Assembly (NCBI GenBank): GCA_020638095.1
Contig: JACKJF010000004.1
Location: 682,001-746,000, forward strand
Reading direction: 5' to 3'
DNA from: Hyphomicrobiaceae bacterium
GTDB lineage: Bacteria > Pseudomonadota > Alphaproteobacteria > Rhizobiales > Devosiaceae
Length of the DNA: 64,000 nt
In this document: in pieces, positions 44,414-52,991 of the stretch
How positions within the stretch are numbered: position 1 is the stretch's first letter
How the letters are laid out: each line of letters opens with the position of its first letter
Program-made: the position numbers and the translations under genes
The notes under the pieces: generated by a model
Told to the model about the DNA's origin: nothing
The model's database searches: none
What the model saw: only the letters and a program-made list of their open reading frames with translations

Positions 44414-45970
44414 TCACCCCGCCAGCGCGCCCTGAGCGCTGGCGCCGCGCTCCATCAGCAGGCGATTGTAGGCGTTGAGATAGGCACGGGCCGAAGCCAC
44501 CAGCGTATCAGGCTCCGTCGCCCGGCCGGAAACGATGCGGTTGTTCATTTCGAGCCGCACATGCGCGTTCGCCTGCGCGTCCGTGCCGCCAGTCACTGCG
44601 TCAACGCCGTAGATGACAAGGTGCGGGTCCGCCCCCACCGCCGCCTTGATTGCATTGAAGATTGCATCGACCGACCCGGTGCCCGAAACGGTGACGCTCA
44701 CCGGTTTGCCTTCGACATCGAGGGTCAGCTCGCATACGTGCTCGCCGCCGGTCTTGGAGACGACCTTCATGTCGGTGAGCGTGATGCGGTCGTCGCCCGA
44801 CCCCATCTCGTCATCGACGAGCGCAACAATATCCTCGTCGAAAATGTACTTCTTCCGGTCCGCCAGATCCTTGAAACGCTGGAATGCTTCCTGGAACTGG
44901 TTGTCACCCAGCTCGTAACCGAGATCCTTGAGCTTGTCCTTGAACGCATGCCGGCCGGAATGCTTGCCCATGACCAGTGTCGTCGCTTTGATCCCCACGC
45001 TTTCCGGAGTCATGATCTCATAGGTCTGGGCGTTCTTCAGCATACCGTCCTGATGGATGCCGCTTTCATGGGCGAAGGCGTTTTTGCCGACGATTGCCTT
45101 GTTGTATTGCACCGGGAAGTTCGCCGCCGCCGCCACCACTTTCGACACGCGCGCCAGATGCGACGCATCGATCTCCGTGAAGAACGGCATGACATCGCCG
45201 CGCGTCTGGAGGCTCATGACGATTTCCTCGAGCGCCGCGTTGCCCGCCCGTTCGCCGAGCCCGTTGATCGTGCATTCGACCTGCCGCGCACCGGCCCTGA
45301 CGCCTGCCAGCGAATTGGCAACCGCCATGCCGAGGTCATTGTGGCAATGGGTCGAGATGATCGCCTTGTCGATGTTGGGCACCCGGTTCATCAGCATCTC
45401 GATGAGGGCGTAATATTCCTCAGGCACTGAATAACCGACCGTATCGGGGATGTTGATCGTCGTCGCCCCGGCCTTGATCGCCGCTTCAACCGTGCGGCAG
45501 AGAAAATCATGCTCCGTGCGGGTGCCATCTTCGGGCGACCATTCCACATCGTCGGTGTGGCTCCGCGCCCGCGTCACCGAGGCAATGACCTTCTCGAATA
45601 CCTGCTCGGGCTCCATCTGCAGCTTGTATTTCATATGGAGCGGCGACGTGGAGATGAACGTGTGGATACGACCGCGCGGCGCGTGTCTGATCGCATCCGC
45701 AGCCCGGTCGATATCTTTCTCGCTCGCCCGTGCCAGTCCGCAGATCACCGCGTTCTTCGCCCGTTTGGCGATCTCCGAGACCGCCTCGAAATCGCCATTC
45801 GAGGCGATCGGGAAACCGGCCTCGATAATGTCGACGCCCATATCGTCGAGCACCTCGGCAACCTGCAGCTTTTCCTCGAGCGTCATCGAGGCGCCCGGCG
45901 ACTGCTCGCCGTCACGCAGCGTCGTGTCGAAGATGAAGACGCGTTCCTTGTTCGAGTTCTGGGGTTCCAT
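44414..45970 (-). CDS. leuA: 2-isopropylmalate synthase
   Basis: Condenses acetyl-CoA with 2-oxoisovalerate, the first step of leucine synthesis. The protein is 518 aa. The catalytic TIM-barrel half begins with FDTTLRDGEQSPG and contains the metal-binding HxH in STHCHNDLG and the downstream NGLGERAGN. The C-terminal 120 residues form the allosteric leucine-binding domain. The ribosome binding site GAAGGAAG precedes the ATG. No leucine-rich leader peptide was recognised upstream. ilvC, which makes branched-chain precursors, is in the same window but in a separate unit. Confidence 0.96.
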   Translation of the reverse strand: MEPQNSNKERVFIFDTTLRDGEQSPGASMTLEEKLQVAEVLDDMGVDIIEAGFPIASNGDFEAVSEIAKRAKNAVICGLARASEKDIDRAADAIRHAPRGRIHTFISTSPLHMKYKLQMEPEQVFEKVIASVTRARSHTDDVEWSPEDGTRTEHDFLCRTVEAAIKAGATTINIPDTVGYSVPEEYYALIEMLMNRVPNIDKAIISTHCHNDLGMAVANSLAGVRAGARQVECTINGLGERAGNAALEEIVMSLQTRGDVMPFFTEIDASHLARVSKVVAAAANFPVQYNKAIVGKNAFAHESGIHQDGMLKNAQTYEIMTPESVGIKATTLVMGKHSGRHAFKDKLKDLGYELGDNQFQEAFQRFKDLADRKKYIFDEDIVALVDDEMGSGDDRITLTDMKVVSKTGGEHVCELTLDVEGKPVSVTVSGTGSVDAIFNAIKAAVGADPHLVIYGVDAVTGGTDAQANAHVRLEMNNRIVSGRATEPDTLVASARAYLNAYNRLLMERGASAQGALAG

Positions 45971-46095
45971 CGAATTCTTCCTTCAAGATCGGCTCAAGGG
46001 CGGCTTTCGGTTTGCTCAAACGCCATTGGCCGGACAATCACTTTGTTCGGCTTGAGTATCCCCTACACACCCGCTCAGCTCGGAGCCGTCGGTGC

Positions 46096-46224
46096 CTAGG
46101 GGCCGATAAGGAGAAGAAGAGCCAGCGGAAGCAGCAAAAGGCCGAGCGCGATCAACCCGGCGCGACGCTCGGCGTCGGCCTTGGCCAGTGCAACTGCCTT
46201 TGCTTTCGATTGTGCCTGACGCAT
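46096..46224 (-). CDS. Possible small membrane protein
   Basis: A 42-codon frame, MRQAQSKAKAVALAKADAERR, then GLIALGLLLLPLALLLLIG, giving one clear transmembrane segment after a basic N-terminus. It follows the membrane-protein gene at 46308 at 83 nt on the same strand. Whether it is translated is uncertain; the upstream GGTTGGA is a poor ribosome binding site. Confidence 0.35.
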   Translation of the reverse strand: MRQAQSKAKAVALAKADAERRAGLIALGLLLLPLALLLLIGP

Positions 46225-46307
46225 CAATCCAACCCGTATTGGCTCACACCACAATTGTGCCGATGTTCGCTTGAAAGCGCAAGCCCGGATTTTCGCGACC
46301 TGTTCGA

Positions 46308-46736
46308 TCAGCTGAACGCGAACACGGCGCAAAGAATGACGACGACCGAACTGACACCGGCAACCGTGCCGAACATCGCCGCTCGGGTACTGGCCGCCAT
46401 GTCGCCATTGGCGAAGCGACGCGCCGCCGCCGAGGCCATGCCCGACGCTCCCGACAGGATGATCACGAAGACGATCTTGATCCAGAACATCACCGGCATC
46501 TCCATGAGGTTGTAGCCCTTCATGAAAATGAGGGCGATGCCTGTCACCCACAACAGCCCGATCGCGATCTGGCCGTTGCGGCCAAGACCCGCCGCGAGCT
46601 TGAAGAGGACTGACCTCTGTTCCGCGCTTGACGTTCCGTAAAGTTGCCCGATGGCCGAGTTGGCGACGCCTGAACCGGTGCCCAGCGCGAGACTGAATAG
46701 GTGCAGTGCCAGCACCAGATTGGCAGCAAATTCCAT
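46308..46736 (-). CDS. Four-helix integral membrane protein (CopD-like)
   Basis: A 142-aa protein with four hydrophobic segments, starting MEFAANLVLALHLFSLALG and including LLWVTGIALIFMKGY and VMFWIKIVFVIILSGASGMAS, which resembles the short CopD/DUF2269-like membrane family. There are no cysteine pairs or haem motifs. The function is unknown. Confidence 0.7.
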   Translation of the reverse strand: MEFAANLVLALHLFSLALGTGSGVANSAIGQLYGTSSAEQRSVLFKLAAGLGRNGQIAIGLLWVTGIALIFMKGYNLMEMPVMFWIKIVFVIILSGASGMASAAARRFANGDMAASTRAAMFGTVAGVSSVVVILCAVFAFS

Positions 46737-46835
46737 GATTTCCCCCGAAACGCCTATGTGATGTCGGCGCGAAACTAGCTGAGGCGCGCGCGCCTGACAA
46801 CTTGGCGGGCGGATCGGCGGCGGGACGGACCGACC

Positions 46836-48590
46836 CTATTCAGCCGCAATGGCGCCCCGCTTGATCCGTTCAAGCCGTTCCTGATTGTCGAGCCAGGCCT
46901 TGGCCGCGTCCGACTGGTAGAGCTCTCCGGCGTGATCGGTTTCGGGAGTGATGGCGAGGTCGGAATAGGCCTCGAAATTCCCCTCTCGCTCGATGCGGTT
47001 CATGATCCCCCGGAACCTGAAGTAGAGACTGAGCCACCGCGTCCACTTGTAGGCCGTCTCGGCCCAATATTTCGGATAGAACAGGATCGCCGGCTCAATC
47101 GGCATACCCGCACGGCGGTCTTTTCGCCGCTTGAGACGCAGCGCCCCGCATTCGAGCGGGTGCACCCCTTCGATCCGCAAAGCCCCAAGAAACCACACCG
47201 CCAACAGCAGGAGGTTCGACGTGGCGATGCCGAATTTCGCGCCCCGCCGCATGATCGTTTCGATATGTTCGGGGGTGTAGTACCGCTCCCAGGCATCACG
47301 ATAGGCACGCTCCCATTCCGCCCGGCTCATCTTGCCGTGTGCGGTCGTGACATGATTGAGGTCGTAGCGGTTGAGATCGGCATCCATCGGCGTGCCGGCC
47401 CGGAAGAGCTTCTGATGATCCTCCGACCCCGGCAGCGGCGTCAGGTAGAAGAACTCGAGGATATCGATCGGCAGTTCATGCTTGATCACGTCGATATCGT
47501 GCATCAGTGAGTCGTAGGTGTCGGCACCGAACCCGGCAATGTAACCGGCATAGGTGATGACCTTCTGCCCTTTCCAGGCGAGCAGCATTTCCCGGTATTC
47601 GGTAATCTTGTTCTGCCGTTTCTTGGCTTCGATGAGGTTCGCCGGATTGATGTTTTCAAGCCCGATGAACACCCGCTTCACCCCGCCGCGCGCGCACTTC
47701 TCGATGAAGTTCGGAATGCGATGGCAAAGCGTATCGACCTGGATGATGAAGTTGAAATGGAGCTTTTCGACCTCGCGCATGCCGATGAGACGATCCATGA
47801 TCGCCTCCCAGTCCTTGTTGCGCGCGAAATTGTCGTCGGTGATGAAAAAGCGATAGACACCCTGAGCAAGATTGTTGCGGACGATCTTTTCAATGTCGTC
47901 CGGCGAGCGGTAGCGCGACTTCCGCCCCTGAACGTTGATGATTGTGCAGAACGAACATTGATAGGGGCAACCCCTGCCCGCGTCGAAGCTCGTCATATTG
48001 TAGGCAGTGCGCGCCACATGCCCGGCCGGAATGAACGGCGTCGGAGTCTGGCTGATCCCCGGCAGGTCCGACATATAGTTGTAGACCGGCTCGAGCGTGC
48101 CGTCGCGCGCAGCCTTCAGGATTCCGTCGAGCCGTTCTTCCGCCTCGCCAGCGAATATTGAAACGCCGAGCCGCTTGGCCTCGTCGAGCCCCGCGTCTTC
48201 GCCGTTCAGCATGGCCAGAACGCCCGACGCGTGGAAGCCGCCAATCATGACCGGGATATTTCGCGCCCTGAGTGGCCGGGCGATGTCGAGCGCTCGCGGA
48301 AACTGGTTCGACTGCACCCCGATGAGCATGACAACGCCGGCATCGGCGGCATCGATCTCGTCCGCGACCTCTTCCACATCAACGGCGCTGTTGGTCTCAT
48401 CGAGCGCGTGGACATCGAGTTCCCAGTCGTCGCCAAGCACATGGCGTTGCGCGCAATCCTCCGCCAAACCATAAACCGAGGCCAGAGAATTGGAGGGGAT
48501 CGGCGACCGGTACCATTGGATCACATAGCCATCGTCGTCGTAGTGCGACGGCTTGATCAGGTAGAGACAGAAGCGTTTCCGGTCGGTCAC
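46836..48590 (-). CDS. B12-binding-domain radical SAM protein
   Basis: A 584-aa protein. Residues 1-165 form a cobalamin-binding-like Rossmann domain (VVMLIGVQSNQFPRALDIARPLRARNIPVMIGGFH); residues 200-430 form a radical SAM barrel with the [4Fe-4S] motif GCPYQCSFCTI (CxxxCxxC). The C-terminal part, with AVWFLGALRIEGVHPLECG and FYPKYWAETAYKWTRW, is typical of the large alphaproteobacterial HpnP/HpnJ-like or related group, though I cannot name the reaction. It is divergent from an ABC transporter across a palindrome. Confidence 0.85.
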   Translation of the reverse strand: MTDRKRFCLYLIKPSHYDDDGYVIQWYRSPIPSNSLASVYGLAEDCAQRHVLGDDWELDVHALDETNSAVDVEEVADEIDAADAGVVMLIGVQSNQFPRALDIARPLRARNIPVMIGGFHASGVLAMLNGEDAGLDEAKRLGVSIFAGEAEERLDGILKAARDGTLEPVYNYMSDLPGISQTPTPFIPAGHVARTAYNMTSFDAGRGCPYQCSFCTIINVQGRKSRYRSPDDIEKIVRNNLAQGVYRFFITDDNFARNKDWEAIMDRLIGMREVEKLHFNFIIQVDTLCHRIPNFIEKCARGGVKRVFIGLENINPANLIEAKKRQNKITEYREMLLAWKGQKVITYAGYIAGFGADTYDSLMHDIDVIKHELPIDILEFFYLTPLPGSEDHQKLFRAGTPMDADLNRYDLNHVTTAHGKMSRAEWERAYRDAWERYYTPEHIETIMRRGAKFGIATSNLLLLAVWFLGALRIEGVHPLECGALRLKRRKDRRAGMPIEPAILFYPKYWAETAYKWTRWLSLYFRFRGIMNRIEREGNFEAYSDLAITPETDHAGELYQSDAAKAWLDNQERLERIKRGAIAAE

Positions 48591-48663
48591 AGGCGGATTT
48601 CTCGTGCTTTGCGCACCGATCCTACCATTTGCGCCCTGTTAAGCCTAGTTCGCTCACGGCAAC

Positions 48664-48685
48664 GCGAGATTTACCGTAAATTCGC
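48664..48685. promoter_or_regulatory. Palindrome between divergent genes
   Basis: ATTTAC-C-GTAAAT (48669-48681), flanked by GCGA and TCGC with one unpaired base. It sits between the radical SAM gene and the ABC transporter genes, which fits an operator. No regulator is encoded next to it. Confidence 0.4.
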
Positions 48686-48765
48686 ATGGGGTCCCGGGAT
48701 TCATCTTGCGGCAACGCTCGGGCGATAGGGCTTGCGGGTCATTTTCTCCGGGGACCGCAAAAAAA

Positions 48766-49536
48766 ATGTCCGACGACGCCTTCGCCCTCGACATCAAGGG
48801 ACTGCACAAGCGTTTCGACAAGCCTGCCGTCGATAATCTCGACCTTCGCGTCAAGCAGGGCGAATTCTACGCGCTGCTCGGCCCGAACGGCGCGGGCAAA
48901 ACGACGATCCTGCGCATGGTCGCCGGTCTTTTGCCGCCCGACGCCGGTGAAATTTCAGTCTGCGGCATCGACACGAGGTTCGATCCGGTCGGCGCCAAGA
49001 GCCAGGTCGCCTGGGTGTCCGACGAGCCGATGGTCTATGACCGGCTAACCCCGCTCGAATATCTGCGCTTCATCGCCGGGCTTTGGCACGTACCCGCCGA
49101 AGACGCCAGGTTGCGCGCCTACCAGCTGCTCGACTGGCTCGAACTGACCCAGCAGGCCAATTCGTATTGCGGCGGCTTCTCCAAAGGCATGCTGCAAAAG
49201 GTGGCGCTGGCCGGCGCACTTATCCACGACCCGCGCCTGATCATTCTCGATGAGCCCCTGACCGGCCTTGATGCCGGGTCGGCCCGCCAGGTGAAGAATG
49301 TCCTGAAGGAAAAGGTCAGCCAGGGCGTGACGATTGTCATGACCACCCACATTCTCGAAGTCGCCGAACGAATGGCCGAAAGGATCGGCGTTATCGCCAA
49401 AGGTCGGCTGATCGCCGAGGGCACGCTGGCCGAGCTTCAGGTTCAGGCGGGACGCAGCGGTTCGTCGCTCGAAGACGTCTTCCTCGACCTTGTCGGCCAG
49501 GGTGAGCCACAGGTCCTCGAACAGACGGCGGCCTGA
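48766..49536 (+). CDS. ABC transporter ATP-binding protein
   Basis: A 256-aa ATPase with Walker A GPNGAGKTT (residues 42-50), an FSKGM signature-like region (CGGFSKGMLQKVALAGAL) and Walker B LIILDEPLTGLDAG. The pattern is that of the ABC-2-type exporters. The ATG at 48766 was chosen over an upstream start because the extra 20 residues lack similarity to ABC proteins. Its TGA overlaps the ATG of the permease (TGATG). Confidence 0.93.
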   Translation: MSDDAFALDIKGLHKRFDKPAVDNLDLRVKQGEFYALLGPNGAGKTTILRMVAGLLPPDAGEISVCGIDTRFDPVGAKSQVAWVSDEPMVYDRLTPLEYLRFIAGLWHVPAEDARLRAYQLLDWLELTQQANSYCGGFSKGMLQKVALAGALIHDPRLIILDEPLTGLDAGSARQVKNVLKEKVSQGVTIVMTTHILEVAERMAERIGVIAKGRLIAEGTLAELQVQAGRSGSSLEDVFLDLVGQGEPQVLEQTAA

Positions 49537-51071
49537 TGTCCATGCAACCCGGCACATTGCCCTGGTTCGCCGCTCACGAATTCCGCCTGCAATGGCGCGA
49601 TCTCAGCATGATGCTGACCGCCGGTGCTCCGCGTCGCGCCGTGGCCATCGTGGTTGTCGCGCTCATGTTCATGACCGGCATGCACTGGATCGCCTCGATC
49701 CTCGTCGGGAACTGGGTTGCCGCCGGCACGGGCCAGAATGTTGAAACCTATGCCCAACTGACCGGCTCGGGACTATTGTTCGCCGCCATGGCGCTGAGCC
49801 AGGCGATGGAATCGGTGACCCGCGCCTATTACAGCCGCGCTGATCTCGACCTTATCCTCTCTTCACCCGCCTCGGGCCGAACGCTGTTCGTCGTCCGCAC
49901 CGGCACGATCGCCGTCACCTCCATGCTGCTGATGGCCATCGTCATTTCGCCCTTCGTCAACATGCTGATTGTCGACGAAGGCCCGCAGTGGCTCGCCGTC
50001 TATCCCGCCGTCGCGGCGATTTCTCTCGTCACGACCGCGCTTGCCATTCTCGTCACGCTTGCCCTTTTCCGCCTTGCCGGCCCCAAACGGACACGTCTCA
50101 TCGCCCAGATTCTGGCTGCCGTCGTTGGGGCCGCTCTGATCGTCGGCATCCAGATCGCCGTCATCTTCTCGACCGGCACCACGACCAATATCGGCCCGGC
50201 CCTCTCCGACGCCATCATGTCCGTCGCACCCGACGCTCAGAGCTGGGTCTGGATTCCCGCCCGCGCTGCCGTGGGCGATTGGGGCGCAATGACCGTGTCC
50301 CTCGCCGTCGCCATATTCGTTCTTTTGGCAACTCTTGCGGTCGCAGCACCCGGATTTGCCGAGCGAGCACTTGCCGCCAACGCCGTTTCCCAGATTCGCG
50401 CGTCGTCTCACCGCCCGCCGAGCTTTCGCACGGCTTCACAGGCGCAGATGCTCAGATCCAAGGAATGGCGGCTTCTGGTCCGCGATCCCTGGCTGATTTC
50501 GCAAAGCCTGATGCAGCTTTTGTACCTTCTGCCGCCCGCCATCCTGCTTTGGCTCAACTATGGCAATTCAGGCGGCACTTTGCCCATCGTCGCCGCGATC
50601 ATCACCATGGCCGCCGCGCAACTGGCCGGCGGTCTGGCCTGGCTGACGCTTTCGGGTGAAGACGCTCACGATCTTATCCTGACCGCGCCACTTCGCGCCC
50701 GCGACATGCTGCGCGCCAAGATCGAGGCGGTGCTCGTCGCCATCGGCGTCGTCGTAGCACCGTTCGTGGCCGGCATCGCCTTTCTCAACCCGCGCATCGC
50801 GCTGACGCTGGTTGTCGGCGTCAGCCTCGCGACCGCCTCCGCCGTGATCATCCAGCTCATGTTCCGCGTCCGCGCCAAGCGCAGCCAATTCGCCCGCCGG
50901 CAGACCGCCTCGCGCATCGCGACACTTCTGGAAGCCTTTGTGTCGATCACCTGGGCCGGCGCGACCGGGCTCGCCGCAGTCAATCCGTTGATCGGCCCCT
51001 TCGCCGCCCTGCCGGCGATCCTGATTGTCTTTGCCGTCTGGCTTCTGCGACGGAAGGCGGTAGCGGCCTAG
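49536..51071 (+). CDS. ABC transporter permease
   Basis: A 511-aa membrane protein with about 12 hydrophobic segments in two blocks, TTALAILVTLALFRLAG and GVSLATASAVIIQLMFR among them. It is coupled by a 1-nt overlap to the ATPase, so the two genes form one exporter. The substrate is unknown. It ends 4 nt into the convergent UPF0303 gene. Confidence 0.87.
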   Translation: MSMQPGTLPWFAAHEFRLQWRDLSMMLTAGAPRRAVAIVVVALMFMTGMHWIASILVGNWVAAGTGQNVETYAQLTGSGLLFAAMALSQAMESVTRAYYSRADLDLILSSPASGRTLFVVRTGTIAVTSMLLMAIVISPFVNMLIVDEGPQWLAVYPAVAAISLVTTALAILVTLALFRLAGPKRTRLIAQILAAVVGAALIVGIQIAVIFSTGTTTNIGPALSDAIMSVAPDAQSWVWIPARAAVGDWGAMTVSLAVAIFVLLATLAVAAPGFAERALAANAVSQIRASSHRPPSFRTASQAQMLRSKEWRLLVRDPWLISQSLMQLLYLLPPAILLWLNYGNSGGTLPIVAAIITMAAAQLAGGLAWLTLSGEDAHDLILTAPLRARDMLRAKIEAVLVAIGVVVAPFVAGIAFLNPRIALTLVVGVSLATASAVIIQLMFRVRAKRSQFARRQTASRIATLLEAFVSITWAGATGLAAVNPLIGPFAALPAILIVFAVWLLRRKAVAA

Positions 51072-51559
51072 TCAAGCGCAAACTGGGAATAATCCTTCCC
51101 CAACACGTCGCAAACCGCCGCCACGACGAGCGCGTGGTCATCCCGTTCCGGCAACCCCGACGCCGCGACGGCGCCAATGAACCCCGCGCCCTTGATCGAA
51201 ATCGGGAATGCGCCACCCGCGATCACATATTCGCTCGCATCAACGCCCCAGCTCTCGTCAAAAACGCGCGGCTTGTCGCCCCGCTCGAGAACCAGCCGGT
51301 AAGTCGACTTGTGCACGAGCCTGACCGTATTGGTCTTGCGGTGGCACCAGAGATAGTTGTGATGCGAATAGCCACGCGTTGCCCCAAAAGCCAACGGCCG
51401 GTCCCAGAGCTTGACCAGAAATCCGATGGGAGCCTGCGCCGCGTTGGCGCGCGCTCGGCCCCGGGTCAGAAGTTCCGCAGCCAAATCCTCATCAAACTGC
51501 TCGAAAACCAGCTCCTGCTCCTGCCGGATGATCCGCTCGATATCTTCCTTGGCCGCCAT
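51068..51559 (-). CDS. UPF0303 / heme-degrading-domain-like protein
   Basis: A 163-aa protein with RGYSHHNYLWCHRKTNTVRLVHKSTYRL and VIAGGAFPISIKGAGFIGAVAASGLPERDDHALVV, which match the UPF0303 family (HbpS/GlcG-like fold). The biochemical role is not established; members have been linked to haem or small-ligand binding. Soluble, with no signal peptide. Its 3' end overlaps the permease gene by 4 nt. Confidence 0.82.
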   Translation of the reverse strand: MAAKEDIERIIRQEQELVFEQFDEDLAAELLTRGRARANAAQAPIGFLVKLWDRPLAFGATRGYSHHNYLWCHRKTNTVRLVHKSTYRLVLERGDKPRVFDESWGVDASEYVIAGGAFPISIKGAGFIGAVAASGLPERDDHALVVAAVCDVLGKDYSQFALD

Positions 51560-51653
51560 GCCACCCTCCCGTTTTTCGCTGACTAGCAGGTTTGTTTCCG
51601 GATTGCGACGCGCAACCGATCTGAACCGAAATGCTTAACCGATCACTTAACCA

Positions 51654-51681
51654 TTGACAGGCGATCTCGAACGTGAATAGT
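51654..51681 (+). promoter_or_regulatory. Promoter of the arsR-SRPBCC genes
   Basis: TTGACA at 51654-51659, a 16-nt spacer and AATAGT at 51676-51681. The start of transcription would fall at or next to the ATG (51689), so the mRNA may be leaderless. ATGCTTAACC occurs at 51631 and again at the start codon, and CACTTAACC overlaps the -35 side; these could be operator half-sites. Confidence 0.5.
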
Positions 51682-51688
51682 TAGGCAA

Positions 51689-52045
51689 ATGCTTAACCAA
51701 GACGCCCAGCTCGACCGAATGTTCCACGCGCTCGCCGACGCCAACCGCCGATCGATGATCGACCGTTTGAGCCGCGGCGAACACTCCGTCACCGAGCTTG
51801 CCGAACCGCTTGGCATTTCGCTTCCGGCAACGCTGCAGCATCTCGCCCTGCTCGAAACCAGCGGCCTTGTCCGAACGCGCAAAAGCGGCCGCATTCGCAC
51901 CTGCACCCTCGACACGAGTGCGCTGAGCCGCGCCGAAGAATGGATCAATCAACGTCGCGCATTCTGGAATTCACGCCTCGATGCATTGGGTGAATTTCTG
52001 GCGGCAAGCAACTCTGAAGACTCGAAAAAGGACCCCTCCGCGTGA
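51689..52045 (+). CDS. ArsR-family winged-helix regulator
   Basis: A 118-aa DNA-binding protein with the ArsR-type helix-turn-helix HSVTELAEPLGISLPATLQHLALLETSGLV (about residues 31-60). No cysteine-based metal site is visible, so it probably belongs to the metal-independent group that controls SRPBCC genes. It overlaps the next gene at GTGA, so the three genes arsR-SRPBCC-SRPBCC form one operon. Autoregulation through the ATGCTTAACC repeats is likely but unproven. Confidence 0.88.
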   Translation: MLNQDAQLDRMFHALADANRRSMIDRLSRGEHSVTELAEPLGISLPATLQHLALLETSGLVRTRKSGRIRTCTLDTSALSRAEEWINQRRAFWNSRLDALGEFLAASNSEDSKKDPSA

Positions 52046-52509
52046 CCAGCTGCAATGTCATCCAGGGCGCTTTCACCATTGAGCGCCGTTTTCCGGTTCC
52101 GTGCTCCCGCCTGTTCAAGGCCTGGTCGGACAAGGCAGAACTCGCCCGCTGGGCCGCACCCGCGCCCGGATGGATTTTCGAAACAGATCGCTACGAGTTT
52201 CGGGTCGGCGGCGTCGAGATCAGCCGCTTCGGCCCGCCGGGCGAGGAACCATATCGGGTCAATTCACGCTTTGACGATATCGTGCCGGACGTGCGGATCG
52301 TGACCGCTTTTGCCATCTCGCAAGGCAACCACCGCATCTCGTCGACCGTTCTTTGCGTCGAGTTCGAGGCCGAACCGAACGGAACCCGCCTGGTGCTCAA
52401 TGAGACCGGCATGTTCTTCGATGGTCGCGAAACGCCCGAAATGCGCCGCAATGGCACAGAGCAGCAACTTGATCAACTGGCCGCCTATCTGGGGCGCGCC
52501 GCAGCCTGA
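52042..52509 (+). CDS. SRPBCC (Aha1/START-like) domain protein 1
   Basis: A 155-aa ligand-binding helix-grip protein of the Aha1-like SRPBCC family, with FKAWSDKAELARWAAPAPGWIFE, VDY-like FRVGGVEISRFG and C-terminal GTEQQLDQLAAYLG. It starts with GTG overlapping the arsR stop. The ligand is unknown. Adjacent ArsR-plus-SRPBCC pairs are common and often act in stress or xenobiotic response. Confidence 0.87.
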   Translation: MTSCNVIQGAFTIERRFPVPCSRLFKAWSDKAELARWAAPAPGWIFETDRYEFRVGGVEISRFGPPGEEPYRVNSRFDDIVPDVRIVTAFAISQGNHRISSTVLCVEFEAEPNGTRLVLNETGMFFDGRETPEMRRNGTEQQLDQLAAYLGRAAA

Positions 52510-52533
52510 CCGATCCCAAAAGGAGAAAAACCC

Positions 52534-52986
52534 GTGACCAACCGCTCCGTCATCCACGCGACCTTCTCGCTTGAACGCACCTACCCCGCCCCCCGCGCCA
52601 AGGTGTTCGATGCTTTTGCCGACGTGAACAAGAAGCGCCAATGGGCCTATGGCGCACCCGAAGGCGGGCACAGTCTCGATTTCCGGGTCGGCGGCGCCGA
52701 GCATGTCGAAATGCCGGGACCGGGCGGCGGCAAATTCCTCTATGACGGCGTCTACCAGGACATCGTCGCGGGCGAGCGCATCATCTACACCTACACGTTC
52801 GACTATGGCGGCGGTCCCGCAGGCGCCACTTTGGCGACGATCGAGCTGGCCGACGCCCCCAACGGAGGCACCCAGCTCAAGCTGACCGAACAGGGCGCCT
52901 ATCTCGACGGCTTCGACGGCCCGAAATTCTGGGAACGTGGCACCGTTTCGCTGCTCGACCGGCTTGGCGAGAGTCTCAAAGGCTGA
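52534..52986 (+). CDS. SRPBCC domain protein 2
   Basis: A 150-aa paralogue of the preceding SRPBCC protein, with RTYPAPRAKVFDAFADVNKKRQW and FRVGGAEHVEMPGPGG. It starts with GTG after AAAGGAG, 24 nt downstream. It is followed by the convergent emrB gene with only 5 nt between. Confidence 0.87.
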   Translation: MTNRSVIHATFSLERTYPAPRAKVFDAFADVNKKRQWAYGAPEGGHSLDFRVGGAEHVEMPGPGGGKFLYDGVYQDIVAGERIIYTYTFDYGGGPAGATLATIELADAPNGGTQLKLTEQGAYLDGFDGPKFWERGTVSLLDRLGESLKG

Positions 52987-52991
52987 CCTGG

